From: RGIG8745 sp045576655 | Lineage (GTDB): Bacteria; Bacteroidota; Bacteroidia; Bacteroidales; Bacteroidaceae | Direction: 5' to 3' | DNA length: 64,000 nt | Assembly: GCA_045576655.1 (NCBI GenBank) | Contig: JAZNGW010000018.1 | Coordinates: forward strand, 30,387-94,386 | Part shown: piece by piece, positions 25,980-33,901 of the stretch | Position numbering within the stretch: position 1 is the first letter of the stretch | How the letters are laid out: each line of letters begins with the position of its first letter | Made by a program: the position numbers and the translations under genes | Notes under the pieces: model-generated | The model's input: only the letters and a program-made list of their open reading frames with translations | Database searches by the model: none | What the model was told of the DNA's origin: nothing

Positions 25980-28790
25980 ATGAAATCTATCAAACTATTG
26001 GCAGTTTTGGCTTTATGCCTTTCTGCTTTCAGTGGCATCAACGCCCAGCAAATGCCGCCACTTCCGTTAGACCCTAACGTACGTGTGGGCAAACTTGACA
26101 ACGGACTTACTTATTACATCCGTCATAACGAATGGCCAGAAGACAGAGCCGAGTTCTACATTGCACAGAAAGTCGGTTCAATGCAGGAAGAGGACCATCA
26201 GATGGGTCTTGCCCACTTCCTTGAACACATGTGCTTCAACGGAACAAAGAATTTCCCAGGCGACAAACTGAAGACTTGGCTCGAAACAATCGGCGTGAAG
26301 TTCGGCGAGAACCTCAATGCCTACACAAGTTTTGACGAGACAGTCTACAACGTGAGCAATGTGCCTGTTACGCGCGAAGGAGTCATCGACTCCTGCCTGC
26401 TCATCCTCCACGACTGGAGCAGCGCCCTTCTCCTCGAAGACAAGGAGATAGACAAGGAGCGTGGCGTCATCAACGAAGAGTGGCGCATGCGCCGCAGCGC
26501 CATGATGCGCATGTACGAAGCCTCATTCCCTAAGCTCTATGCCGGCAGCAAGTATGCCTACCGCATGCCAATCGGCACGATGGACGTGGTGATGAACTTC
26601 AAGTACGACGATTTGCGCAGTTACTACCACAAATGGTATCGTCCTGACCTCCAGGGCATCATCGTGGTGGGCGACGTGGATGTAGACCAGATCGAAAGCA
26701 AGATAAAAGCCATGTTCTCACACATCAAGATGCCTGAAAACCCTGCTACACGCGAATACTACCCTGTTCCTGACAACAAAGAACCTATCATCGACATACA
26801 GAAGGACAAGGAGCAGGAGCGCACCACAATCTACCTGATGTACAAGCACCCAGCCTTCCCACGTGAAGGAAAGGGTACCGTGGCATACTATGCCTACTCA
26901 TACATGAACGGTGCGATATCAGGAATGTTCAGCGACCGCATTAGCGAAATCCTCCAGAAGGAGAACCCTCCATTCCTCGGAGCAAGCGTGGGCGACGGCG
27001 AATATCTCGTGTCAAAGACTAAGGGAGCCTTCACAGGAGCCACAGTGTGCAAGGACAACGGATACAAAGAAGCTATTGCAGCACTCTACCGCGAGATGCT
27101 CCGTGCCACACGCTTCGGATTCACCGTAACAGAATACGAGCGCTACAAGACAGAACTCAAGTCACAGCTCGACAACCTCTATGCCCAAAAGGACAAGGTG
27201 TACAGCAGCCAGTACGTCAACGAATACGTGCGCCACTTCATTGACAACGAGCCGGCACCTGGCATCGAATGGGAATACCAGAACCTGGGACAACTCGCCG
27301 ACATGATACCAGTAACAGCCATCAACCAGACAGTCAAGGCCATGCTCTCCGACTCCAACATGGTTGTAGCAATGTTCTGTCCCGACAAGGCAGACCTCAC
27401 ATACCCTACAGAGGCAGAAATACTCGACATCATCAAGAGCGTTGACGCTGAGAACATCGAAGCATATAAGGAAGAAGTGTCAAACGAACCGCTCATCAGC
27501 CAGCTTCCTGCACCAGGAAAAATCAAGAAGACAGCTGCAGGCCCTTACGAGTCAACACTCATCACCCTCTCAAACGGAGTGAAGGTCTATGTAAAGAAGA
27601 CCGACTACACCCCTAACGCCATCACCATGCGTGCAGTCAGCGACGGAGGCGACTCATACTACTCCGACGACGAATACATCAACGCAAGCAACGCCGACAT
27701 GGTAGCAATGGGCGGCTGGGGCAACTTCAGTGCCATCGAACTCAACAAGAAACTTGCCGGCATACAAGCAAGCGTAAGCCCAAGCATCAGTTCCAAGGCA
27801 GAGAGCCTCAGCGGAAGCTGCGTGAAGAAAGACCTCGAAACCATGCTCCAGCTCACATACCTCTGCTTCACCTCACCACGCAAAGACGAAGCAGTCTTCA
27901 AGTCATCCGTAGAGCGCATCAAGGCATCCATCGCAAACAGAGAGCTTGACCCAACGACAGCCCTTAGCGACACCATCGCAAAAGTAGTCTACGACAACAA
28001 CGTGCGCGCACTCCGCACTAAGGTAGAGGACATCGACAAGATGAACTACGACCGCATCATCGAAATCTACAAGGAGCGTTTTGCCGATGCCAACGACTTC
28101 ACATTCTTCTTCATCGGCGACATCGACATTGAGACACTCAAACCGCTTCTCGAACAATACATCGCCACACTCCCAGCGCTCAAGAGCAAAGAGAAACTGA
28201 AGTACATCGACCAGAAGATGACCAAAGGCACAGTGACCAACATATTCGAGAAAGAGCAGCAGACACCAGCAGCCAACGTGCTCTTCATGTACCACGCACC
28301 GCTCAGCGACGACCTCAAGAACGTGCTCTGCGTCGACATGCTCAAGCAAATCATGACAATGGTCTACACCGAGACAGTACGCGAAGACGAAGGAGGAGCA
28401 TACGGCATACCAGTCAGTGCAGCCGTGAGCGACTACCCTGAGAAAATCGGTCTCGTGAGCATCACACTCCCTACATCACCAGACAAGCGTCAGCACATGA
28501 CCGAAATCATCTACAAGGGAGTGGACGACATGGTTGCCAACGGACCAAAAGCCGAAGATCTCCAGAAAGTGAAAGAGTATATGCTCCGCAGCCATGCCGA
28601 AAAACTCAAGACAAACGGCTACTGGATGAACCAGCTCATCAACAACGTCACTGAAGGCAAAGACAACGTAGCCATCTACGAGCAGACAGTCAACAGCATC
28701 ACCGCTGCCGACATCCAGAAGATGGCAAAGCGCATCTTCCAGAGCGGCAACCGCATAGAAGTGGGCATGACAGCCCCAAGCGCAAAATAA
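25980..28790 (+). CDS. M16-family zinc peptidase (insulinase/pitrilysin type), exported
   Basis: A signal peptide (about 1-22, cleavage at NAQQ) is followed by two tandem M16 units in one chain of 936 residues. The N-terminal unit has the inverted zinc motif HFLEH (His79, Glu82, His83) with a downstream NEEWRMRR helix. The C-terminal unit (from about 530) lacks HxxEH and should be the non-catalytic half. The family degrades oligopeptides in a closed chamber. The location is probably periplasmic. It ends at a strong terminator. Confidence 0.92.
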   Translation: MKSIKLLAVLALCLSAFSGINAQQMPPLPLDPNVRVGKLDNGLTYYIRHNEWPEDRAEFYIAQKVGSMQEEDHQMGLAHFLEHMCFNGTKNFPGDKLKTWLETIGVKFGENLNAYTSFDETVYNVSNVPVTREGVIDSCLLILHDWSSALLLEDKEIDKERGVINEEWRMRRSAMMRMYEASFPKLYAGSKYAYRMPIGTMDVVMNFKYDDLRSYYHKWYRPDLQGIIVVGDVDVDQIESKIKAMFSHIKMPENPATREYYPVPDNKEPIIDIQKDKEQERTTIYLMYKHPAFPREGKGTVAYYAYSYMNGAISGMFSDRISEILQKENPPFLGASVGDGEYLVSKTKGAFTGATVCKDNGYKEAIAALYREMLRATRFGFTVTEYERYKTELKSQLDNLYAQKDKVYSSQYVNEYVRHFIDNEPAPGIEWEYQNLGQLADMIPVTAINQTVKAMLSDSNMVVAMFCPDKADLTYPTEAEILDIIKSVDAENIEAYKEEVSNEPLISQLPAPGKIKKTAAGPYESTLITLSNGVKVYVKKTDYTPNAITMRAVSDGGDSYYSDDEYINASNADMVAMGGWGNFSAIELNKKLAGIQASVSPSISSKAESLSGSCVKKDLETMLQLTYLCFTSPRKDEAVFKSSVERIKASIANRELDPTTALSDTIAKVVYDNNVRALRTKVEDIDKMNYDRIIEIYKERFADANDFTFFFIGDIDIETLKPLLEQYIATLPALKSKEKLKYIDQKMTKGTVTNIFEKEQQTPAANVLFMYHAPLSDDLKNVLCVDMLKQIMTMVYTETVREDEGGAYGIPVSAAVSDYPEKIGLVSITLPTSPDKRQHMTEIIYKGVDDMVANGPKAEDLQKVKEYMLRSHAEKLKTNGYWMNQLINNVTEGKDNVAIYEQTVNSITAADIQKMAKRIFQSGNRIEVGMTAPSAK

Positions 28791-28815
28791 GCGCACATCC
28801 ACAACAAACCACAGA

Positions 28816-28850
28816 AAAAGGATGCTCCCCCCAGGGCATCCTTTTCTATT
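28816..28850 (+). terminator. Terminator after the M16 gene
   Basis: A 10-bp stem AAAAGGATGC / GCATCCTTTT with a C-rich loop, followed by CTATTCTCTC; 25 bases after the stop. Confidence 0.8.
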
Positions 28851-28889
28851 CTCTCTCAGACGCCACAATGTGACATCTCTACAATACTC

Positions 28890-28973
28890 TTTACCTCCTC
28901 ACCTCCTTAACTTCTTATTACCTTCTTAACTACTTAACTCCTCACCTACTTAACTACTTATTAACTCCCCTAA
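28890..28973. repeat. Degenerate CTACTTAACTCCT tandem repeat
   Basis: About ten near-copies of CTTAACTAC/CTCACCTAC with 8-10 bp spacing. Similar tracts lie at about 8010-8050 and 40985-41030. Confidence 0.6.
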
Positions 28974-28977
28974 AAGT

Positions 28978-29058
28978 TACAAACTTAGACTAAGTTTATA
29001 CAAACACAGACTAAAAACGTACGAACTTAGACTAAGTTTATACATACTCAGGCTAAGT
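28978..29058. repeat. 21-bp palindromic repeat array, locus B (4 units)
   Basis: Dyad centres at 28989, 29010, 29031 and 29052 are exactly 21 bp apart; units 1 and 3 are the perfect palindrome AACTTAG-A-CTAAGTT. It lies just outside the left inverted repeat of the candidate invertible segment. Confidence 0.85.
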
Positions 29059-29106
29059 TCATAGATTTTTCCTCGCTTGCAGCATCCACTTACCCCTCTA
29101 TATAAG

Positions 29107-29126
29107 TCCTTAATGTGCATGATTAG
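29107..29126 (+). repeat. Left 20-bp inverted repeat of the candidate invertible promoter
   Basis: TCCTTAATGTGCATGATTAG is the exact reverse complement of 29376-29395. The 249 bp between them hold a promoter facing the tubulin-like operon. Confidence 0.9.
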
Positions 29127-29137
29127 AAACATATCCA

Positions 29138-29242
29138 ATGGAGCAAAACGACAAAGAATCACGAAAAAAGCTAAAGAAGACAACAGAAACACTCCCTCCC
29201 GAAGGTCGTCAGATTGAATACGGAGAAAAAGAAACGACTTAG
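29138..29242 (+). CDS. Possible 34-residue peptide inside the invertible segment
   Basis: An ATG-initiated frame ending at TAG encodes a hydrophilic, Lys/Glu/Thr-rich peptide (MEQNDKESRKKLKKTTE... ending EYGEKETT). No promoter or ribosome site is evident and no family is recognised. It may be a remnant or chance frame. Confidence 0.25.
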   Translation: MEQNDKESRKKLKKTTETLPPEGRQIEYGEKETT

Positions 29243-29305
29243 TTAATATATGTTAAACATATACAAAAAGAAAGCCCAAAACTGTCCGTCTTTATAATAA
29301 TAGTG

Positions 29306-29313
29306 TACCTTTG
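29306..29313 (+). promoter_or_regulatory. -7 box of the tubulin-like operon, inside the invertible segment
   Basis: TACCTTTG fits TAnnTTTG. A 21-bp spacer precedes it, with CTG (29282-29284) in place of TTG at -33. Transcription would start near 29318-29320 and run through the right inverted repeat into the operon. Confidence 0.6.
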
Positions 29314-29375
29314 CTACAATTAGGTAATTATTTTTAACAAATGACTCGCCGATAGTGTGCATGACTTAAATATCA

Positions 29376-29395
29376 CTAATCATGCACATTAAGGA
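29376..29395 (+). repeat. Right 20-bp inverted repeat of the candidate invertible promoter
   Basis: CTAATCATGCACATTAAGGA lies 20 bases before the first operon gene, in the predicted 5' leader. A third half-copy, TGTGCATGA (29356-29364), pairs with TCATGCACA (29380-29388) to form a local 9-bp hairpin. Confidence 0.9.
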
Positions 29396-29415
29396 TTTTT
29401 ACTCATTAATTATAT

Positions 29416-30036
29416 ATGGGAGCACTGGTTGACATCATTCAATTCTCGTTCAGCAGCATCATTTGGGGAATACTGATTGCAGTAGCCTGCATGGCGCTGT
29501 TCGTCTTCATCATCAAAGGTTGGTGGAAAAACGCACTGTTTACTATTTGGTCCTACTTGATAGGCATTGTGCTGTTCTTGCTGCTGGCATTCCAGTGCAC
29601 GCTCATAGTCGGTTCTATCAAAATCATCAACACTACAGAAGAGTACGAAGAATATTTCACAGAAATAGTCAACAGCGCATACGAAGGCTGGGAGGAAGTG
29701 TCGGAAGAAGAGGCAGATGTGGTCATCAAGAAAGCCATTGCCAAATACCCTTTGCTCTCGTACTATATCAGCGGAGGAGAGTTTAGCGGATACAATGCCA
29801 AACAACTGCCTAAAGCCATGGCCGACGAACTCATTTCGTTCATGAGCGCATATATCGGCCGCCGACTGCTCTGGTGCTTGGGATTTGTCTTAGTGGCAGG
29901 CCTTATCGGCATAAAGACCATCAACAAGAACAACCGTTCGGCACGAGCTGACAGAACGGAAAGGCTCAGTGCAAGAAGCAGCAGGCCTGCTGTGGGAAGA
30001 GAGCGCAGACCGCACATCAGCACACGAAGAAGATAA
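29416..30036 (+). CDS. Three-TM membrane protein of the tubulin-like cluster
   Basis: Not a family I recognise. A 206-residue protein with hydrophobic helices at about 10-34 (SSIIWGILIAVACMALFVF), 40-66 (IWSYLIGIVLFLLLAFQCTL) and 148-169 (LLWCLGFVLVAGLIGI). An acidic soluble loop (about 70-145, NTTEEYEEYFTEIVNS) sits between TM2 and TM3. The tail is strongly basic, Arg-rich and Ser-rich (about 172-206) and is probably cytoplasmic by the positive-inside rule, where it could touch nucleotide, filament or acidic partner surfaces. First gene of the operon, downstream of the candidate invertible promoter and 36 bases before the GTPase gene. Membrane anchor for the GTPase is an inference from position. 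Confidence 0.75.
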   Translation: MGALVDIIQFSFSSIIWGILIAVACMALFVFIIKGWWKNALFTIWSYLIGIVLFLLLAFQCTLIVGSIKIINTTEEYEEYFTEIVNSAYEGWEEVSEEEADVVIKKAIAKYPLLSYYISGGEFSGYNAKQLPKAMADELISFMSAYIGRRLLWCLGFVLVAGLIGIKTINKNNRSARADRTERLSARSSRPAVGRERRPHISTRRR

Positions 30037-30072
30037 GGAAGAAATCAATAAAAACATAAAAACAAACATACT

Positions 30073-33000
30073 ATGGCAACAAAAAGTTTTTGTAGCGGCA
30101 ACCACATCCTCGTAGGACTTGGTGGTACCGGAGGTAAAATCTTACGCGCATTCAAAATGCGTATGTTCGAGGAGTTCCCAACAGCCGAGGAACGCAAGAA
30201 CCTGGCAGTTTCATTGCTCTATGTCGACTCAACCGACGAGATGATGCCGAAGGACGGCAGACCTCGTCCGGACTTCAGAGTTATGGGACAGGACGCATCG
30301 TTCACCAACAACGAGTTTTTCAACATCAAGGACGTTGACGTTGAGCACATTCTTGACCACATCGGCAATTACCCTTCAGTAAAGGGAATCGTCAATAACG
30401 TAGGAGCTGTAAAGTCTGCCATCGGTTCGCTCGGACAGGCAGCAGGTCAGAAGAGACGTGCAGGACGCTTGCTCTTCGCCGCAAACGCCGTAGGCTACAA
30501 CAACAGCCTTCGCAATGCCTACGCTCGATGCGAAGCCATTTCGGGCAACGGCGATGAACTTTACATCTACATTTTCGCCGGTCTTTGCGGCGGAACAGGT
30601 TCGGGTTCTATCATCGACGTGATTGTGCAGACACGCAAGGCATATCCTAACGCCAACATATCCGTCTATGCCATGATGCCAGAAATGCACCTTCCAGCGG
30701 CAAACATGGACCAGGGACGTTACTACCAGAACGGCTATGCTGCAATGAACGAACTCAACGCTCTTCAGGCAGGACGTTTCTTCCCACAGGACGTTACGGA
30801 CAACTGCGAAGCAAGATTCTACACCGATGCAATTAAGGGTGTTGCCAACGGTCTCACCATCTACAGCAACGTGAACGAGAACGGACTCACTGTCAACTCA
30901 TTCACCGAACTCCCTAAAATCGTAAGCGACTACATCTTTGCAAGAATCTTCTTCGTCAACTGCGGCGACATGAAGCTCCGCCCTATCAAGGACGCATTCA
31001 CATACGAGAATATGGACGACTTCGCCCTCGAATACGACGAAGGCGCAAACGCAGGAGCAGACGGCAAAGTTCCAGTGGCAAGAACAAAGAAAATCAACTC
31101 ATTCGGCATCAAGCGAGTAATGTATCCTGAATTACGCATCTTGAAGCACATCACATACACAGTGGGCGAAAGCGTGCTTTACCAGTTCAAATACAACAAC
31201 TGGCGCGAAAACCAGGGATTCGTAAATGAGGAGCGCAACAAGGACTACCGCAAGGATTATCTCAACAGCGACAACCTGTCAAACTGGATGCTCGACGACC
31301 TCCATCTCACACAGGAACTCAAGGTGCTTGAGTCAGATGCCGACTACCCACGCTTCGCCGACTACTGGCACGACAAGGCCATTGCTTACGCCGAAGAGGC
31401 AAAGAAAGCAAGCTGCCCGCTCAACGAACTCGACAATATCATGAACGAGTTCTACATCAGCCACTTCCGCGAAGAAGGAGTAGAGGCGTTCTATGCAGGC
31501 AAGGAAAAGGCAATACCTGAAATCGCTAAGGAAATCCGCCACAAGATAGAAAGCGAGTTGTTTGAGAAATGGAAATTGGGCGACGTGTCAATCGTCGAAC
31601 TCCAGAAGGTGTCAAAACTCCTGCTTGAACGCATGAGCGAAATACGCACCGAAATGGAAGCAAAATCAAAGACCGCTAAGGAGGACTACGAGGCATACGA
31701 CCAGGACAGAAGCGACAACGTCGCAGAATGGAGCCGATTAGGCATCCTCCAGCGCATGGTGGGAGTAGGCGCACGCAGATATGCCGACCACCAGGGCATC
31801 CTTACCGACTACTACACAGCCAAGACAATGCTCACTGCATGGGAGTTTGCGAAGAAACTCGCTGCAAAGGTATTCGTGGAAATCGGTAAGATGGACGCTG
31901 ACATCCTCTCGTTCGGACAGAAGATTAACCTCGCGCTCGAAGAGACAGAAAAACTCGTGGCAGCACAGCGCAAGGTGAACAAAGGACTTGAAGACTACAA
32001 GAGCGCAATCATCGAAGTCAGCGAAGACGAAGCAATGGTCGAGTTTGAGGTTGACCTCAAGACCGACAAGACCGATATGCCAAACATCGCACGCCAGCTC
32101 AGAGAGGCAATCCTTCCACAGGAGGACTTCATCAACTTCGGCAGATTGGCAAACGAAATCGACATTGACGACATCAAGGACGCATTCGACATCAAACTGT
32201 CAGACATAGTAAAATCAAAGCACGACAGCAAAGCCGACAGCGACAACAAGGTGCTCGGTCTGAACATCCTCACTCAGTTGCAGCAGAAGTTGAAGACTGA
32301 CGAAGACATCAAGGAATTTGCATACAAGATTGTGAGCCAGAGCGGCGTATTCCTCAAGTTGAACAACGACCAGATACAGCTTCACCTGCGCAACAACGAA
32401 GGCAATCTAAGCCCTACAAACTCTGCAAGCATCAACAAGAAGGCTATCCTCGTGTCTATCCCTTCGCCTGACAAAAACGAAGGACTCAAGAAGTTTGCCG
32501 ACAAGTTGGAAGCAGCGTTCCAAAGCAACATCAAGCAAGGAAACGCACGCGTAGACATCATCATCGACCGCGAAAGCCAAAGAACAGACGAACTCAGTGT
32601 AATGACAGTGTCGTACTGCTACCCTATGCGCGCTATCGACTGGATGTCAACATACAAGACACGCTACGAAAAGTTCCTTAACACAGGCAATCCTAACACC
32701 GACGCAAGCAACGCTATTCTTCTTCACAGCGAGGGCGACGGCAAAAATCTCCCTTCACTGTTCGCACTGACCGACGAGGAAATACAAAAGCGTCTGGAAG
32801 CAGAAAAGTCAACCGTTGCTCCAACAACCCCAACAGCAGGACCTACACCTGTAACAGGCGGTGCTAGTACGCCTCCTAGCATGCCACCAATCAATCCAGG
32901 TCCTGGCATGCCACCACCGCCACCAATTGCAACACCAAACATCAGTCTGTACATGGCTGCAGGTGGTCAAAACTACGGACCTTACAACTGGGATGTATGC

Positions 33001-33183
33001 AAGCAGTTGGTACAAAACGGACAACTTACGGCGCAGACCATGGTATGGATGGAGGGAATGGCAGCATGGGGACCAGCTGGACAGGTGCCAACACTGCAAC
33101 CACTGTTTGCTCCAGCAGCACCGCCAATGCCGCCAGCAACACCAGGCATGCCACCAATGCCACCGATGCCACCGACAATGTAA
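30073..33183 (+). CDS. Large tubulin/FtsZ-like GTPase with C-terminal GYF-like domain
   Basis: The N-terminus HILVGLGGTGGKIL (11-24) is a tubulin-type nucleotide-binding T1 loop, and CGGTGSGS (172-179) is the tubulin signature. This places it in the prokaryotic tubulin-like group (Pfam Tubulin_2 type), distinct from FtsZ by size (1036 residues) and by the long helical middle (about 400-830). The C-terminus has Pro-rich stretches (about 915-955) and a GYF_2-like domain starting at 959 (LYMAAGGQNYGPYNWDVCKQ, WMEGMAAWGPAGQ). A Pro/Met-rich tail (about 1011-1036) could be a ligand for GYF domains of other subunits. Expected to be cytoplasmic, to bind GTP and perhaps to polymerise. Neighbours are membrane and exported proteins of one operon. 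Not FtsZ: its partner genes (ftsA, mur) are absent here. Confidence 0.85.
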   Translation: MATKSFCSGNHILVGLGGTGGKILRAFKMRMFEEFPTAEERKNLAVSLLYVDSTDEMMPKDGRPRPDFRVMGQDASFTNNEFFNIKDVDVEHILDHIGNYPSVKGIVNNVGAVKSAIGSLGQAAGQKRRAGRLLFAANAVGYNNSLRNAYARCEAISGNGDELYIYIFAGLCGGTGSGSIIDVIVQTRKAYPNANISVYAMMPEMHLPAANMDQGRYYQNGYAAMNELNALQAGRFFPQDVTDNCEARFYTDAIKGVANGLTIYSNVNENGLTVNSFTELPKIVSDYIFARIFFVNCGDMKLRPIKDAFTYENMDDFALEYDEGANAGADGKVPVARTKKINSFGIKRVMYPELRILKHITYTVGESVLYQFKYNNWRENQGFVNEERNKDYRKDYLNSDNLSNWMLDDLHLTQELKVLESDADYPRFADYWHDKAIAYAEEAKKASCPLNELDNIMNEFYISHFREEGVEAFYAGKEKAIPEIAKEIRHKIESELFEKWKLGDVSIVELQKVSKLLLERMSEIRTEMEAKSKTAKEDYEAYDQDRSDNVAEWSRLGILQRMVGVGARRYADHQGILTDYYTAKTMLTAWEFAKKLAAKVFVEIGKMDADILSFGQKINLALEETEKLVAAQRKVNKGLEDYKSAIIEVSEDEAMVEFEVDLKTDKTDMPNIARQLREAILPQEDFINFGRLANEIDIDDIKDAFDIKLSDIVKSKHDSKADSDNKVLGLNILTQLQQKLKTDEDIKEFAYKIVSQSGVFLKLNNDQIQLHLRNNEGNLSPTNSASINKKAILVSIPSPDKNEGLKKFADKLEAAFQSNIKQGNARVDIIIDRESQRTDELSVMTVSYCYPMRAIDWMSTYKTRYEKFLNTGNPNTDASNAILLHSEGDGKNLPSLFALTDEEIQKRLEAEKSTVAPTTPTAGPTPVTGGASTPPSMPPINPGPGMPPPPPIATPNISLYMAAGGQNYGPYNWDVCKQLVQNGQLTAQTMVWMEGMAAWGPAGQVPTLQPLFAPAAPPMPPATPGMPPMPPMPPTM

Positions 33184-33232
33184 AAACAACTTTAATAACA
33201 ACTAATAGACTAATAATAAACAACAGACCTAT

Positions 33233-33901
33233 ATGGCAACATCTAACAGAAACGAAAGAGTACGTTTCAGATATGGTATATGCTTGAACGACAAGGATTG
33301 TTCAAAGTGCAAAGCAAAAGAAGTTCAACAAATCACAGCCCGCAAGGAATTTGTTTGTGAAGAATGCGGAAAGCCGCTGCGCGAATGCCCTCCTCCTCGT
33401 TCATTTTGGGACAAGTACGGAAAGCTCATCATTGCAGCAGCCGTAGTTGTAATAGCAGTAATAGCTGTAGTTTGTGTCATGTTCATACCAGGCGGCAAGG
33501 ATGAACCGCAAGTTGAAGCAGACACGACACAGGTAGACTCAGTTAAAGTTGATACAACTAAGGTAGACACAGTCAAAACCGAACCGGTCGTTGAAAAACC
33601 AGCAACAGAACCAGAGCCTGTGAAGGAGCCAGAACCTGCGAAAGAACCAAAGAAAGCCCCTGTAGCCTTAAACGGACGCGGAACTGTAAATCTTGGTTAC
33701 GGCACATACACCGGTGATTTGAAAAACGGCAAGCCACACGGATATGGTACTATCACATACACAAAATCGACCAAAATAGTAAGTTCCAAAGACTTCGTTG
33801 CAAGTCCAGGCGACACCTTTGAGGGCGATTTCCGCGACGGCAGAATCAGCGGACAAGGATATTGGACCCACGATGGCAATCAGACCGTTGTAAAACCATG
33901 A
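33233..33901 (+). CDS. Zinc-ribbon / single-TM / MORN-repeat protein
   Basis: Domains in order: an N-terminal zinc-ribbon-like segment with Cys17, 23, 26, 42, 45 and 52 (CLNDKDCSKC, CEECGKPLREC); one TM helix (about 64-85, LIIAAAVVVIAVIAVVCVMF); a Thr/Val/Asp then Glu/Pro linker (about 88-148, VDTTKVDTVKTEP, EPEPVKEPEPAKEP); and two MORN repeats (about 155-176 GYGTYTGDLKNGKPHGYGTI, and about 193-215 GDTFEGDFRDGRISGQGYW). Topology is probably zinc ribbon inside, MORN outside, so it could link the cytoplasmic GTPase to periplasmic partners. It follows the GTPase gene by 49 bases; its stop overlaps the next start by four. Confidence 0.8.
   Translation: MATSNRNERVRFRYGICLNDKDCSKCKAKEVQQITARKEFVCEECGKPLRECPPPRSFWDKYGKLIIAAAVVVIAVIAVVCVMFIPGGKDEPQVEADTTQVDSVKVDTTKVDTVKTEPVVEKPATEPEPVKEPEPAKEPKKAPVALNGRGTVNLGYGTYTGDLKNGKPHGYGTITYTKSTKIVSSKDFVASPGDTFEGDFRDGRISGQGYWTHDGNQTVVKP

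Noticed and set aside
29107..29395. MITE or insertion sequence with 20-bp terminal inverted repeats
   Set aside because: No target-site duplication is visible at the ends and there is no transposase. The promoter facing the operon fits an invertible promoter better, though a MITE is not fully excluded.
30073..33183. FtsZ, the cell-division tubulin
   Set aside because: It is about three times the core length, has a GYF-like C-terminus in place of the FtsZ tail, and lies outside a division/cell-wall cluster.
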